This document shows positions 34,669 through 46,577 of a DNA stretch of 64,000 nucleotides, piece by piece. Numbering within the stretch: position 1 is the stretch's first letter; each line of letters opens with the position of its first letter. The translations under genes and the position numbers were made by a program. Under the pieces are notes generated by a model, which saw only the letters and a list, made by a program, of their open reading frames with translations, was not told the origin of the DNA and ran no database searches. This DNA is from Hydrangea macrophylla (Eukaryota > Streptophyta > Magnoliopsida > Cornales > Hydrangeaceae): assembly GCA_033977485.1 (NCBI GenBank), contig CM066990.1:14698001-14762000 (forward strand), read 5' to 3'.

Positions 34669-37258
34669 AATTTCGGATTTTGGGTTCACTCGAGGATTAG
34701 ACTTGAAAGCATCCTTTTAATCGAATTAATTAATCTTTGTGTGCCCGTTGCATTGCACTTGCATGTTTCGCCAGTCGATTGCATGGAACTATGACCTTGG
34801 AGGCTCAGGGCAACCCGGTCGGTCAAGTCATCATGGGACCGTGTGATCACCCTTGATCTCGTACCATATTTTGGTATATGAAGCATCCTATCGGGTGTGT
34901 GTCAAGGGTCCCTTATTTGACCAAAACCCGGCCTTTGCATGGTAGCTTCCATAGAACCTTTCGATCTTAGGAAATTAATTCTTGATTGGGATTATGTGCT
35001 AGGGAGTTTTGTATGCCCGAAAGGGGTTATTTGAGATGATGACGATGCTTTCTTGATAAAAGATGTGTAACCCTTTAATCACCTTTTAGCAATTCCTTCT
35101 CATGTCCCACGACATTTGGGAACATGCTGGATCTTGATTATGTGATTACATCTCTTACATCTTGCTAAGCTAAGCATCATTGACCTTGTATGTGTTTGCT
35201 AGTAGTTATGCGCGGGCGTGCCAGAACCAAAAGTGGTTCGGTGTGTGCAAACTAATTTCCTATATGCTTGAGTCAGTGATACTCAAGGCTTTCAGATCTG
35301 ACTTCTAAACTAAACGATTGTGTACGGCGAGTAGGAAAGTACCCTCACCAGAAATCCCTTGGCAGTACTGAAGCACACAAGCCAAATAGTGTATGAGATT
35401 ACCAAGTAACCAATCACAAACGATTAATAAAATACAGATTTTATTAATTGTTTGGAAAATACAACCAAAGAACAGATTCAGAACAAGCTCTGATCGTTCG
35501 TGAGAATGAAAACAGTAAAAGAAAAATAACAAAAGAGGGTAGACCTATTTGCTATGAATGCAGAAAGAACATAAAAGTTTGAATGCTGTTGAATGCTTTG
35601 TTGAATGCTGTTTTCGAGAGTGACGCGGAGTGTCCTTGCAGCTTGGTCTGCCTCCATATTTATAGCGGCCATGATTGAATTCTGATTAGGAAAGGACTCC
35701 TTAGCTTGCGCCTTAAGCTATGTAATTGATTGGTTAGTTAGCAGAAACCTTCCTTATCTCCCACCCTTGCCTTATCATTATCTTGATTGAAACAATCCCA
35801 CCATCTTAGGGATCATCTCGTCTAAATCCAGCTGTTAGCGATAAGATTCTTTCCAAAATGGACTTGGATTTCCCCAAATCTGGGGTGACGTCACAAATGG
35901 CAGCTATCACCAGAACTGCCTTACCTCCACTCCCATCGGCCTCATGACTGTGACTGAAGACTCATCGGACTCATATAACGTCTGGTCATGTCTTTATGCC
36001 CGATAACATCTTTCCAGGTGCTCACGTCCGATCGGGCTCATCCTACCCACCTTTATCACTTTCCGTAGGTATGGTGTCCGATCGTTGGTACATTCATGTT
36101 CCCTAACTCCCCATCGGGCTCCCATTCTGACAAATGCCCGATGAAGTCCTCTATTTCTGGCATCTCAATCGGTCTCCAACGTGTGTCATTGCTCCATTAC
36201 TTCCACCATTGACGCCCGATAGACCAATGCGGGTCTGATGCTGCCTATCGGTCTCCATCCCATGGAACATCCGGGTTGCCTTCTCTAAACTTCTGGTGAT
36301 GCTTCCCCTAAGCCCGATGTCATCACCTACTCCGGACCAACCGGCCTCTGAAATGCCCATGCCCGACTATCTCTAGGCCCATATCCCCATATCAATCGGG
36401 CTGGAAAACCTTCGGCGGTTTTTAGGTGCAAACAGTATGCATCCAAATTTATGAAAAGTGCGGTGATTATCCAAACATGTGATCCTCCTACCCAAAGAAT
36501 TTTAAATACGTTTTTGGAAGCAAATAGATTTTGGTATCTCTATTCCAAGGCATTCAATCACTCTTTGAAAATTTTTGGAGTTCACTTTTGGATTAAAATT
36601 TCAAATCGACCATGTTTGAAGGAAGAACCTAAAAATCTTGGAACCCACAATTCTTGAAAAAGTTTGAAAAGTTTACCAACTAAAGTAATGCTTCTTTTTC
36701 AAAGCAAAATTCGGACCTAATCACCTTTTTTTTTTAAGGAATATAATCCAAGAAATCTCTGCAATTAAAGAAATCATTTTCAAAAGCAAGGTTAATCATC
36801 TTTTGTTTAGAAATGTTGTTGTTTTCAAAGGAAAACTTCTTAAGGAATTTTGAAAAGGTCCCATCATCTAGAGGAAATACTTGTTAAATGGATTTCAAAA
36901 ATTCTAAAACCTTAAAGGGGTAAAAAGGATCACAATGAAAGGAGAAATTAGCACACTCAATATGGAGGAGGATTTTATGTGCTTATGTGTTTATGTGTTA
37001 GGATTAGAATTTTCTTTTATTTAGCATATAGAATAGGCACACACACACACATGCATTTGCATCCGTATGGCATATGAATCATTCATGAAAGCATATAAAT
37101 CAATAATAAAAGTAAAAGGTAAACAAATAATGTTGAAAAGGGAGAAAAAGTTGTTAAAGTAAAATAACTGAAACAAATATGATTGTAGGTAAAAGATAGA
37201 ATCAACTACGAGCATAGCCTGGTACAGAGATTCTACTGCAAGACTAGTGAGAAAAGAG
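34669..37258 (+). other. untranslated leader of A
   Basis: Non-coding and AT-rich, homologous to 10491-11805 of B, but split by a 1242-bp solo LTR (35193-36434). No ORF is supported before gag; a stop at 37190 in the gag frame has no ATG after it until 37259. Confidence 0.7.
35193..36434 (-). repeat. solo LTR in the leader of A, minus orientation
   Basis: The 1242-bp insert has inverted ends TGTTTGC/GCAAACA and is flanked by GTATG at 35188-35192 and 36435-36439. Element B shows the empty site (CCTTGTATGCATCC). A minus-strand TATAAATA lies at ~35655-35662, with AATAAA ~35430 downstream. The same insert at the same site is in C (57749-58990). Confidence 0.9.
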
Positions 37259-38428
37259 ATGGCACAAGAGGCTAATGCAAGGGAGATGGCAGAGTTGAGG
37301 ACAATGGTGGAACAGCAAGCGGGACAAATGACTAGAATGATGACCATGATAGAAGCACTAGCACGACAGCAGCCAGGCAATGATCCTCCTCACAGGGATG
37401 AAGATTGGTTTGATGAAACAGAAGGGATTGAAGCAAGGGAGAAACTAGAAAAAGAAAGGGCTGAGAAAGACAAGTTGATGACTGAGAAAATGGAGAAGTT
37501 GGAAAGGGTGGTACGAAAGGCCCATGGAGTTGACACCTATTTGTTGGAGTTAGAAGGGTTGTATGAGGGGGTTTGTGAGGTATTGCCCGCAGGATTTAAA
37601 ATGCCTGTATTCGACAAGTTTGATGGAACAGGGAACCCTCGTAGCCACATCAGAATGTGTGTAGGGGCATTTCAGCCTAGCGGTCTAAGCACGGTCATGA
37701 TGGCAGTCTTGTTTCAACAGACGTTAACTGGGGCTGCTTTGTCTTGGTATCTCACTCTGGAACCAGGGAAGACTAGAAATTGGGAAGAAGTGGTAAAAGC
37801 ATTTGTGGCCCAATACGAATACAATCAAGATCTGGATGTTACTATCAGGGATTTGGAGACTACCCAACAGGGGAACAAAGAATCTTTTGCTGAATTTCTA
37901 AGCCGATGGAGAGGAAATGCTGCTAAGATGATACAAAGGCCGACTGAAAAAGAGCAAATCCGAATGCTGATGAAGAACCTCCAACCCGTCTATCAGGAGA
38001 AGATGAGGTTCCAATCCCTCAATACCTTCACCGAGGTGTTCGATGTAGGAACCAGAATCGAAGACGCGATACAGGAAGGGGTCATCAAAAAAGAGGAGCC
38101 AGTGAACAGGTACAGACGACCGAACTATGGAGCAGGAGGAGGACATTCGGGAGGTCATTCAGGGTCTACGGATGTGAACGCACTGAGCGAACCTGAGAAA
38201 AAGTTTGATATAACCAGAAATTACCCAAAGAGGGGAGGGGATAAGCCTTTAAGGAGGTTTTCAGAGTTGGGAGTATCTTTGTCCACGGCTCTCGATAGGC
38301 TGGTAGCAAAAGGACATCTTCGCCTACTGGAGCCACGACCCAGACCAAATCCACCACCTCCGAATTTCAAATCTGATTATATTGCAAGTTCCATCAGGAG
38401 CAGGGGCACTCAACTGACCGGTGTTTAA
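37259..38428 (+). pseudogene. gag of element A
   Basis: First ATG at 37259 (a GTG lies 12 nt upstream). The order is an N-terminal coiled-coil-like segment (REMAELRTMVEQQ), a charged stretch, then the Ty3-type gag core from FDKFDGTGNPRSHI through TGAALSWYLTL, WEEVVKAFVAQY and ESFAEFLSRWR, then a Gly-rich segment and FSELGVSLSTALDRLV. The frame ends at 38428 instead of reading the zinc knuckle, which lies in the -1 frame from 38380. It forms the capsid-like shell of the particle in cytoplasm. C has the same break. Confidence 0.88.
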
Positions 38429-39300
38429 GGCTAAGGCATGAGATTCAAGATTTGATTGACAAGAAAATAATATCCGAACCACCCACCAACCCGCCAAATG
38501 TTACCAGAAATCCGCTACCAGAACATCATGCCGTGCCACTACCCAGAATTTACTACTTGGGAAATGAGGAGAGCTCTTTTGACCCATCAGCATTGATCAC
38601 TAAGCTGGGAAGTCCGAGAAAAGCTTATCAGATGTTGGAGGGCTTGCAAATCTGCACTCTAAAAGGGTTGGTAGATGAAGGCAAAGGGAAAGAAATAGAA
38701 GGGACTGTTGACGCAGATTGGTGGGCACCGGAAGCTGACAATTCACTTTGGTACAAAGGGGACAGTATTCAGGATCCTAATAAAGTTAAGGAGGACCTTT
38801 GGTATGAAAGTGAGGAGGAAGGTTTGAAAATTGTTGAAACACAAGATAGACTTTGGGTCAAAGAAGGTATTAGTCACCTCACACGATCTGGGAGGCATTT
38901 TAAACCACACGAACTTGAGGAGGATCACCCGGAACAAGAAATGAATAACGAAAAAGGGAAACTGAATGAGGAAGAAGAGGAGGACAGAGTCTTAAGACAG
39001 ATGAAGAAGACACAGGCCAATATCACTATTTGGGGGTTGCTAATCGCTTCCAAGCGTCATAGGCAAGCAGTCCTTGACGCTCTCAATCAGTCGGATGTTT
39101 CCATCGATGTTACTCCGGAAGATCTCATCGGCATGATCGGCAGAAGCCCAACCCTGGCTATATCATTCTCTGAAGCTGACTTACCTCCTGGGGGACCTGT
39201 TTTCAATAAGCCGTTGCACATCACCGTTGAGTGCCTAGGAAATTCTCTACCTGCTTGTCTCGTCGACAACGGGTCTGCATTAAATGTATGCCCTTTTTGA
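38380..39300 (+). pseudogene. gag NC knuckle, linker and protease start of A
   Basis: In the -1 frame from 38380 the sequence reads YCKFHQEQGHSTDRC, a C-x2-H-x4-H-x4-C variant zinc knuckle, then LRHEIQDLI. An acidic linker follows, then the retropepsin start with the active-site motif VDNGS (39262-39276; many families have DTG or DSG). A TGA at 39298 follows VCPF. The protease frame continues after it (TAKRMGLDES). The TGA is also present in C. Confidence 0.85.
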
Positions 39301-42300
39301 ACAGCTAAAAGGATGGGGCTCGATGAATCTACATTTATACCATCAGAACAAAAGGTGAGGGCTTATGATAACACTCTACGGGCAGTAATAGGGATCATCT
39401 TTCTGAATCTCTCTGTCGGGACTGGTGAAAGGGAAACAGAATTCAAAATCATTGACATTCCTGCATTATTTAACCTGCTTTTGGGAAGGCCGTTGCTTGA
39501 TAGTTTGGGTGCCATTCCATCAACCATCCATCAGAAAGTTAAGTACATTTGGAAAAACAAGGTATGTGATCTTCTGGGGGATAGCTGGATAAATGTGTCT
39601 GGGGCCTCATCAAGTGCTCCGATTTTAGAAGTACAGATACAAGAAGGTGAAGCAAGTTTCGGTGGGTTTGAGTTCATTAACGTCATAGAAGAGGGGAAGC
39701 CGAAGGAGTTTTTACCACTGTATTTTGATCAATACGCCAGTCCATTGGTGGCCGGGATCATGAGAAAAATGGGGTTCTTCCCAGGGATGGGTTTAGGTAA
39801 GAAACACCAAGGACTGTCAGAATTCCCAAGTATCGTCACACAAACCCACACCCATGGGCTAGGATACTCGCCAACCAAGGAAGAGTTGAAGAAGAAGAAG
39901 AAAGCAACGGATGCACCGATGGAACCATACCTGAAAACTCTTAATGGGTACTTCGTCAAGAAGGGAGAAGATTTTCCGTTTTGTGGTTTTCCGGAGCCGT
40001 GGATGGATGAAGCAGAGAAGCGTATGAAGCCAGGACTCGAGATTTTCTTTGCGCATGACTTTTCTGAGTATGAGGACCCTTATACTCAGCAGCCTGAAAA
40101 ATCTGCCGTTACTCAGGACTGGGTCTGTACTATGGATGGCTCGGCAATGAAGAACCTGCTAGAAGGAGGATACAAGAAGATCAAAAAAGGGACCTCTGTA
40201 GAGAGCAAAGATGAAGGAGAGGAGAGTCGGGATAAAGAAGACAGTAATGAGAATAAAGAAAGGGAGAAATCAGAGTACGAAGGGAAGCCAGAAGAAGTGG
40301 AAATAGAGGAGATTACTCAGGAAGAGGAACGGGAAGATCATTTCATAGCTGATATGGGAGGGGAAAGTAAGAAAGAGTGGGTCTTTGAGTCTGGTGATAG
40401 GTACCCCCCTCACCCAGAGTCTGTATCGACCCAAATGAGGCGTCTTTCCATTTCTATGTCTGTTGTAATTGCTCCCAAGAAAGTTAATGAGAATGTGACT
40501 AATTCTGCTTACTTGACTGCGCATAATAATAACTGTGATGCATGTAATGAAAATGATGAAATACCTCATGAATTGCAAAAACTAATTGAAAAAGAAAATG
40601 AACCTGCATGCAAAATCATGGAAAGCACTTTAATCATTAATTTGGGAAATGAAGATAATCCACAAAATGTTTCTATTGGCTCCACACTTAATAATGAGGA
40701 AAGCGAAGAATTAATCAGTCTATTAAAAGAATTCAAAGATGTCTTTGCATGGTCCTATGATGATATGCCAGGAATTGATCCAGAAATTGTCCAACACCAT
40801 ATTCCCCTTTTTCCAAATTCGAAACCCGTGAAACAAAAATTGAGGCGAATGAGGCCTGAATGGGAGCTTAAAGTGAAAGAGGAGGTTGAAAAGCAACTGA
40901 AGGCTGGATTCTTGATTGTAACCGAGTATCCTGATTGGGTTGCCAATATTGTACCGGTTCCTAAAAAGGATGGTCGTGTTAGGGTTTGTGTAGATTTCCG
41001 AGATTTGAACAAAGCTAGCCCTAAGGATGATTTCCCTTTACCCCACATCGACGTATTAGTAGATAATACCGCAGGGCATGAACTTCTATCTTTCATGGAT
41101 GGGTTTTCAGGGTATAACCAGATCTTGATGGTACCAGAGGATAGAGAGAAAACAACTTTTATCACACCTTGGGGGACTTACTGTTATAGAGTTATGCCGT
41201 TTGGGCTTAAGAATGCAGGTGCAACTTACCAGAGAGCTGCCACCACATTATTACATGACATGATTCATAAAGAAGTAGAAGTATATGTGGATGACATGCT
41301 AGTAAAATCCAAAGAAAGGGGAGGGCATCTGGAGGCATTAAGAAAGTTTTTCGGAAGGCTGAGAAAGTTCGGGATGAGGCTAAATCCGCAAAAATGCACC
41401 TTTGGGGTCACCACTGGGAAACTACTAGGGTTTCTGATCACCCAGAGAGGAATTGAGGTAGATCCCACCAAAATCCAAGCTATAGCCGAAATGCTGCCAC
41501 CTAGGAATGAAAAAGAGTTGAGAGGATTCTTAGGAAGAATACAGTTCATCAGCCGCTTCATATCCAAACTCACCATGACCTGTGACCCGTTGTTCAAATT
41601 ATTGAGAAAGGGGGAAAAGTTCGAATGGGATAACCAGTGCCAAAAAGCCTTTGAAAAGATCAAAACCTACCTTCAAAACCCACCTGTCCTATCACCTCCT
41701 AAGCCCGGGAAACCTCTATTGCTATACCTATCCATAACCGAGAACTCAATGGGGTGTATGTTGGCCCAAGAAGAAGAAGAGGGGCGTGTGGAAAAAGCCA
41801 TATACTACTTGAGTAAGAGGATGACTGGGTATGAGTTGAACTATTCACTGTTGTAGAAAGCTTGTTGGGCCCTAGTTTGGTGTACCCGTCGCCATAGGCA
41901 TTACATGCTAGCCTTTCCTATCACCCTGATATCCCGAATGGACCCACTCAAATACCTCTTTGAAAAACCTGCCCTGACCAGTAGGATATCCCGTTGGACC
42001 ATGATGCTAACTGAATTTGATATTAGATATGTCACTTCCAAATCTGTCAAGGGGAGAGCTGTCGCCGAGTATTTAGCCGACCTCGCCATAGAATCCGAAG
42101 AAAGGGGAGAATTTAAGTTTCCAGATGAAGAAGTAATGGAAGTAAAAGAGAACCTTTGGAAAATGTACTTCGATGGAGCGGCTAATCAAATAGGATACGG
42201 GGTAGGGATTATCCTCGTATCACCTAGCGGGGTCCCCACTCCTTTGGCCATTAAGCTCAAGTATAATTCGACTAATAACACGGCAGAGTATGAAGCCTGC

Positions 42301-43890
42301 ATAATTGGGATGGAAGCAGCCTTGACTTTGGGAGTAGAGAAGATCGATGTTTTCGGAGACTCCAATCTAATAATATCACAAGTGAGGGGTGACTGGAGAA
42401 TAAAGCATGAGAAGTTGAGACCTTACCATGAATACCTAGAGAGCCTGAAGGTGCAATTCAAAAGAATTTCGTTCTATTACCTTCCCCATGAGGAGAACCA
42501 ATTGGCAGATTCCCTAGCAACCTTAGCCTCAATGATCCAAATTCCTGTAGGAGTCTCCATGATTCCTTTGTCTATAGAAGAGAGAACCCGACCTTCGTAT
42601 GAAATGATCGCCACCATTGAAGAAGAGGGAGAGGTTGAGATACCATGGTATATAGATGTTTGGAACTTTGTTGAGAAAGGAGAATATCCCGGAAGAGCTT
42701 CAGAGAAGGATAAGAGAGCAATTCGTAGATTTTCAGCTCAATTTATAATCTATGCAGGAAAGTTGTGGAAGAAGTCCTACACCGGTTATAATTTAGAATG
42801 TCTATATAGAAGGGAAGCAAGGAAAATGATGGAAGAAGTACATGAAGGAGTCTGTGGACCCCATATGAGCGGACATATGTTGGCCAAAAAGATAATTCGG
42901 CAAGGATACTATTGGATGACTTTAGATAAGGATTGCTGTGAGTATGTTAAGAGATGCCATAAATGTCAGGTTCATGCAAATTTAATGCATACCCCACCTT
43001 CCCAGCTCTATAGCATGACCACCCCTTGGCCATTTTCTGTGTGGGGTATTGATATCATCGGAGAAGTAATTCCGAAAGCTTCAAATGGGCACCGGTACAT
43101 AATTGTGGCAATAGACTATTTTACCAAATGGGTGGAAGCAGCATCATATGCAACTTTGAAGGCAAAAGATGTGGTGAATTTTATCCAGAAGAATGTAATC
43201 TGCAGGTACGGGGTACCAAATGAGCTTATTTCTGACCACGGGAGTCATTTTCAGGGAGAGGTTATTCCATTCCTAGAGAAGTATAGGATCACCCACCACC
43301 AGTCTTCACCATACAGACCACAAACAAATGGAGCAGTAGAGGCCGCAAACAAAAATGTGAAAGCCATCCTGGGAAAAATGACGGATACGTATAGGGATTG
43401 GCATGAAAAATTACCTTTCGCTTTGTGGGGATATCGAACTTCCGTGAGAACCTCAACCGGGGCTACACCATACTCATTGGTCTACGGGATGGAGGCTGTT
43501 TTACCGGTGGAATTTAAAATACCATCTCTAAGAGTTCTGGCAGAATGCAAGGTAACTGAACTGGAATGGTTGCGGGGGAGATATGAGGAATTGATGTTAT
43601 TCGATGAAAAGAGGTTGGCTGCTGTAGACCATACTCGGGGATATCAGAAAAGGATAGCTCGTGCTTTCAACAAAAAGGTTCGCCCAAGGAAGCTTGCTGA
43701 GGGCGACCTGGTTCTCAAAGAACTTAAAGCGCCCGTTTATGACCCACGAGGAAAATTGAAACCCAACTGGGTCGGACCATATATCATCAAGACACTCCTC
43801 TCCGGGGGAGCTGCCTATCTCATGGACCTAGATGGAGTTGAGTTTAAACAACCAATCAACCTCGATCGCCTCAAAAAATACTTTGCTTGA
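39301..43890 (+). pseudogene. pol of element A: protease end, G-patch-like, RT, RNase H, second RNase H, integrase
   Basis: One frame broken by a TAG at 41854. From the ATG at 39313: protease end with LLLGRPLLDSLGA (~55-67), G-patch-like segment MGFFPGMGLGKKHQG (~153-167), acidic linker, RT with KKDGRVRVCVDFRDLN, and catalytic YVDD at 658-661. RNase H 1 starts near 730. The TAG falls in RNase H 1 after NYSLL. A second, archaeal-type RNase H follows (YFDGAAN ~42166; NNTAEYEA; GDSNLI; NQLADSLA), the mark of the Tat lineage. Integrase has the HHCC finger (RCHKCQ) and D-D-E residues in GIDIIG, SDHGSHF and NGAVEAANK. Stop at 43890. Confidence 0.93.
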
Positions 43891-44571
43891 AACCTTGTCT
43901 TTCAAAACCTCCAGAATAGATGAACTACGCTTGACCTGATTCCCGGTAGGGGATACGTAGGCAACCTGCTCGGTTCGGTCACAAAATAAAAGATGTCTGT
44001 GTGTTCTTTCTAGCCTTGGCTGAACTACTGCGGACCTGATACCCGTTCGGGGATAAGTAGGCGGGCTCACAAGGCCCTCGGTCCAAAACCCAAACAAATT
44101 TAAGAGCCCCAAGTTTTCACCATGTCAAACTAGGGGCAAACTTGCGTTTGCCCTAGAACCACATCTAAATCCCGAAACCAGGGGCAAACTTCGTTTGCTA
44201 GAGCCGATGAACCCAGACAAAGCTTAAACCCATTTCTGGATATACTGGCTATCAAAATGTGCATCATGTGGAAACAAACAAGAATTCATTACATAGAGAG
44301 ATTAAAACTAAGCAAGACTCATGAAGGAGTAATAAAAGCCGAAGGAGGCATTGAGGGGAAAACTGTTCATAACCCAGAGAAATTAAAGATGTGCTAACTT
44401 TGATTCTTCATGATCAGGGCATTTTCGGAATAAAAAAATAAATAAATAAATAAATAAATAAATTAAAAAAAAAAAATGCATCACAGAAAATAAACCTAGC
44501 CAAAGTTAAGCAGAATTTGTCAAAACTTTTAAAATCTTGCTTCGTTCCTTTTTGCTTTATCTATCTGGAAG
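43891..44571 (+). other. 3' UTR start of A: structured motifs
   Basis: GATACGTAGGC motif copies at 43921-43980 (CTGATTCCC-GGTA-GGGGATACGTAGGC) and 44023-44085 (CTGATACCC-GTTC-GGGGATAAGTAGGC). Two GGGGCAAAC hairpins are at ~44132 (GGCAAAC-TTGC-GTTTGCC) and ~44181. A (TAAA)n run is at 44436-44475. There is no plus-strand ORF. The antisense gene 1 stop is at 44572. Confidence 0.7.
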
Positions 44572-45257
44572 CTACCCCCTGACCAGAGACTGAATCTCAA
44601 GCAAATACTCTGCGGTCGGGACGACTGAAGCTGGAATCCTCCGAAAGGGAGCTGATACCCTATCATACCAAGCCTCTGCGAATATCCTCACTGTCGAAGG
44701 ACGTAGGGCAGAACTTCTCAAGAAATCAGCAGTAATTACATTGGGGACATCTTGGAGCAAGCCGAATTGGCGGGCTACCCGGCTGGGAATGTAAAAGGTG
44801 GTAACTCGCAGACCAGTCAACCAAATCCCGGGGCGCCCAGGAAGACGTACTGCGACAGAGCAATAAGACCAGCGAGGGCATATCCAACAGATGTCCTCGT
44901 AACTCAAGCCTCGAAACCAAGCAAGCCAGCTGGTAACTGTGCGGGAGGGGTAATGGACGTCTGTGCGATCATAAGGGAGCAGTCTCCCGAGGGAAAGGTG
45001 AGCAAAGAAGCCCAAGCGCTCGATGAGCCAAATCTGTAAAACGTGGGGTGACCCCGAAAGCAGCATCGATCCCGCGGTATGTGCATGATCCAGACCTAGA
45101 AAAGTCTCCCCCAGAACGAGCATAACAGCACTCCGCATCTCTCGGAGGCCACATACGATCGGAATCAGGATATCAGTGGAAGACTGAAATAAGAAGTGTG
45201 AAAGCATCGCCAGAGAAAGGGCGTTCCGCCTGATGACCTGATACCTCCTATCGTCAG

Positions 45258-46577
45258 TGATCGGGAGAGAACTAATCCTAATTATATGCCTTAATGTGCA
45301 TTTGTTAGACCATTTTATCTTGTTTTTGTATATTTTTACTTTGTTTTCTAGTTTCTGACAGGTTTTGGAAGAAATCAACTAAACCAGGCCAAACAGGGTG
45401 AAAAAGAACAAAGAAAGAAGCTGAAAAAGCCAAGTCGCGCGCGCGACCCGCGCCCGCGAAGAACCAGCAATCGCTCGCGCGATCCGCGCGCGCGAAGGCC
45501 AAAATGTCGCACTCGCGCGACTTGCTCGCGCGATATGGGTAAAAACCAATGTTGCGTATTTCAGTATACTGAAGACTCCTGTGCAAACGAAACTGCTGAA
45601 TGACGTTCAGGTTGTAAATTACATCAGTTTCAGTCCGTTTCGAGTTGGAAAGGCTTCCAAAACTTGTTGTAACTCTATATATACTTAGTTTTTATACTTT
45701 TGAGAGGTTGGCAATTATTATATACACATTAGACAACCATATTTTCAGCCATTGAAGAGAGGAAAGCAAGGAGAAGAAGAAGACCAAGGGTTTCCATGGC
45801 CTCCTCCATCAACTACTTGCCATCCATCACTTCCATGGACGGCTAGATCATAGATTTAGGGTTTCAATGTAGCCCTAGACGAGTAATAGGGTTTTATTTA
45901 TGTTCTTATTTTAGTTTTATTATGTATGGATGACAGTCACATGTTCCGAGGATTTTTATAAATAAATCGTACTTCTAGTGATTAAATCATTGCTTTCAGA
46001 ATTTATTCTTGTCTTAGATCCATTTTGACTGTGATGTGCTCAACGATCTATGCTTGCTGTGCTTGTTTAGATTATTTACATGTGATGGTGCTTTATTGAT
46101 TTGTGCTATCAAGTATCCGAATAGTCCATGCCTCGGTTAGACGGATTAGATCACAACCCTAGTTTAGTGTGGGATAATTCGTGCTAACCGAAGATGGATT
46201 ATGTTGGTGCTTGAACCATGAATATCTTCTTGTCGGAGGAATTGGGCTTGTAGCTACAATTCCCCATTATCATCCAACTTAGTAAGCTAAAGTAATTCAT
46301 AAATATTCCTATTATGAAGCTAGTGGTGGATTTGCAATCCTAGGTTCCCTTAAACATCATTTAAACAACTTTAATTGCTTTCATAGTTTAGATTTTTTTT
46401 TATTGTTATTAGTTTAATTAAATTCAAATCAAAATTCGTTTTTATAATTAATTAGATTTAGGTTTTAAGATTAAAACACGGTAGTTAATCAATCTCTGTG
46501 GGTTCGACCTTTACTTCCACACTGCAAATCTGCTGAAAAGTAAAGAATACTTTTATATCTTGATATTGACAACATCA
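45258..46577 (+). repeat. solo LTR inside antisense gene 1
   Basis: The 1320-bp insert has inverted ends TGAT/ATCA and is flanked by GTCAG at 45253-45257 and 46578-46582. Plus orientation: a CG-rich palindrome cluster (45433-45535), TATA CTCTATATATAC (~45676), and a 3' part with CTCTGTGGGTTCGACC. No internal coding remains. Confidence 0.88.
45433..45535. repeat. GTCGCGCGCGCGAC palindrome cluster
   Basis: About 100 bp with TCGCGCGCGCGACC, CGCTCGCGCGATCCGCGCGCG, CACTCGCGCGAC and TTGCTCGCGCGA words. It is extremely CpG-dense in an AT-rich region and lies about 140 bp upstream of the solo-LTR TATA. It could adopt Z-DNA or be a methylation target. Confidence 0.8.

Noticed and set aside
37021..37380. 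119-codon minus-strand ORF (copied at 59576)
   Set aside because: Hydrophobic antisense reading across the gag start; explained by the gag N-terminus and leader on the plus strand.
40755..41165. Minus-strand ORF opposite RT (also at 63309)
   Set aside because: Shadow frame of the RT coding sequence; its conservation follows that of RT.
39301..43890. Endogenous plant pararetrovirus instead of a retrotransposon
   Set aside because: An integrase with HHCC and D-D-E residues, LTRs, PBS and PPT are present and there is no movement protein.
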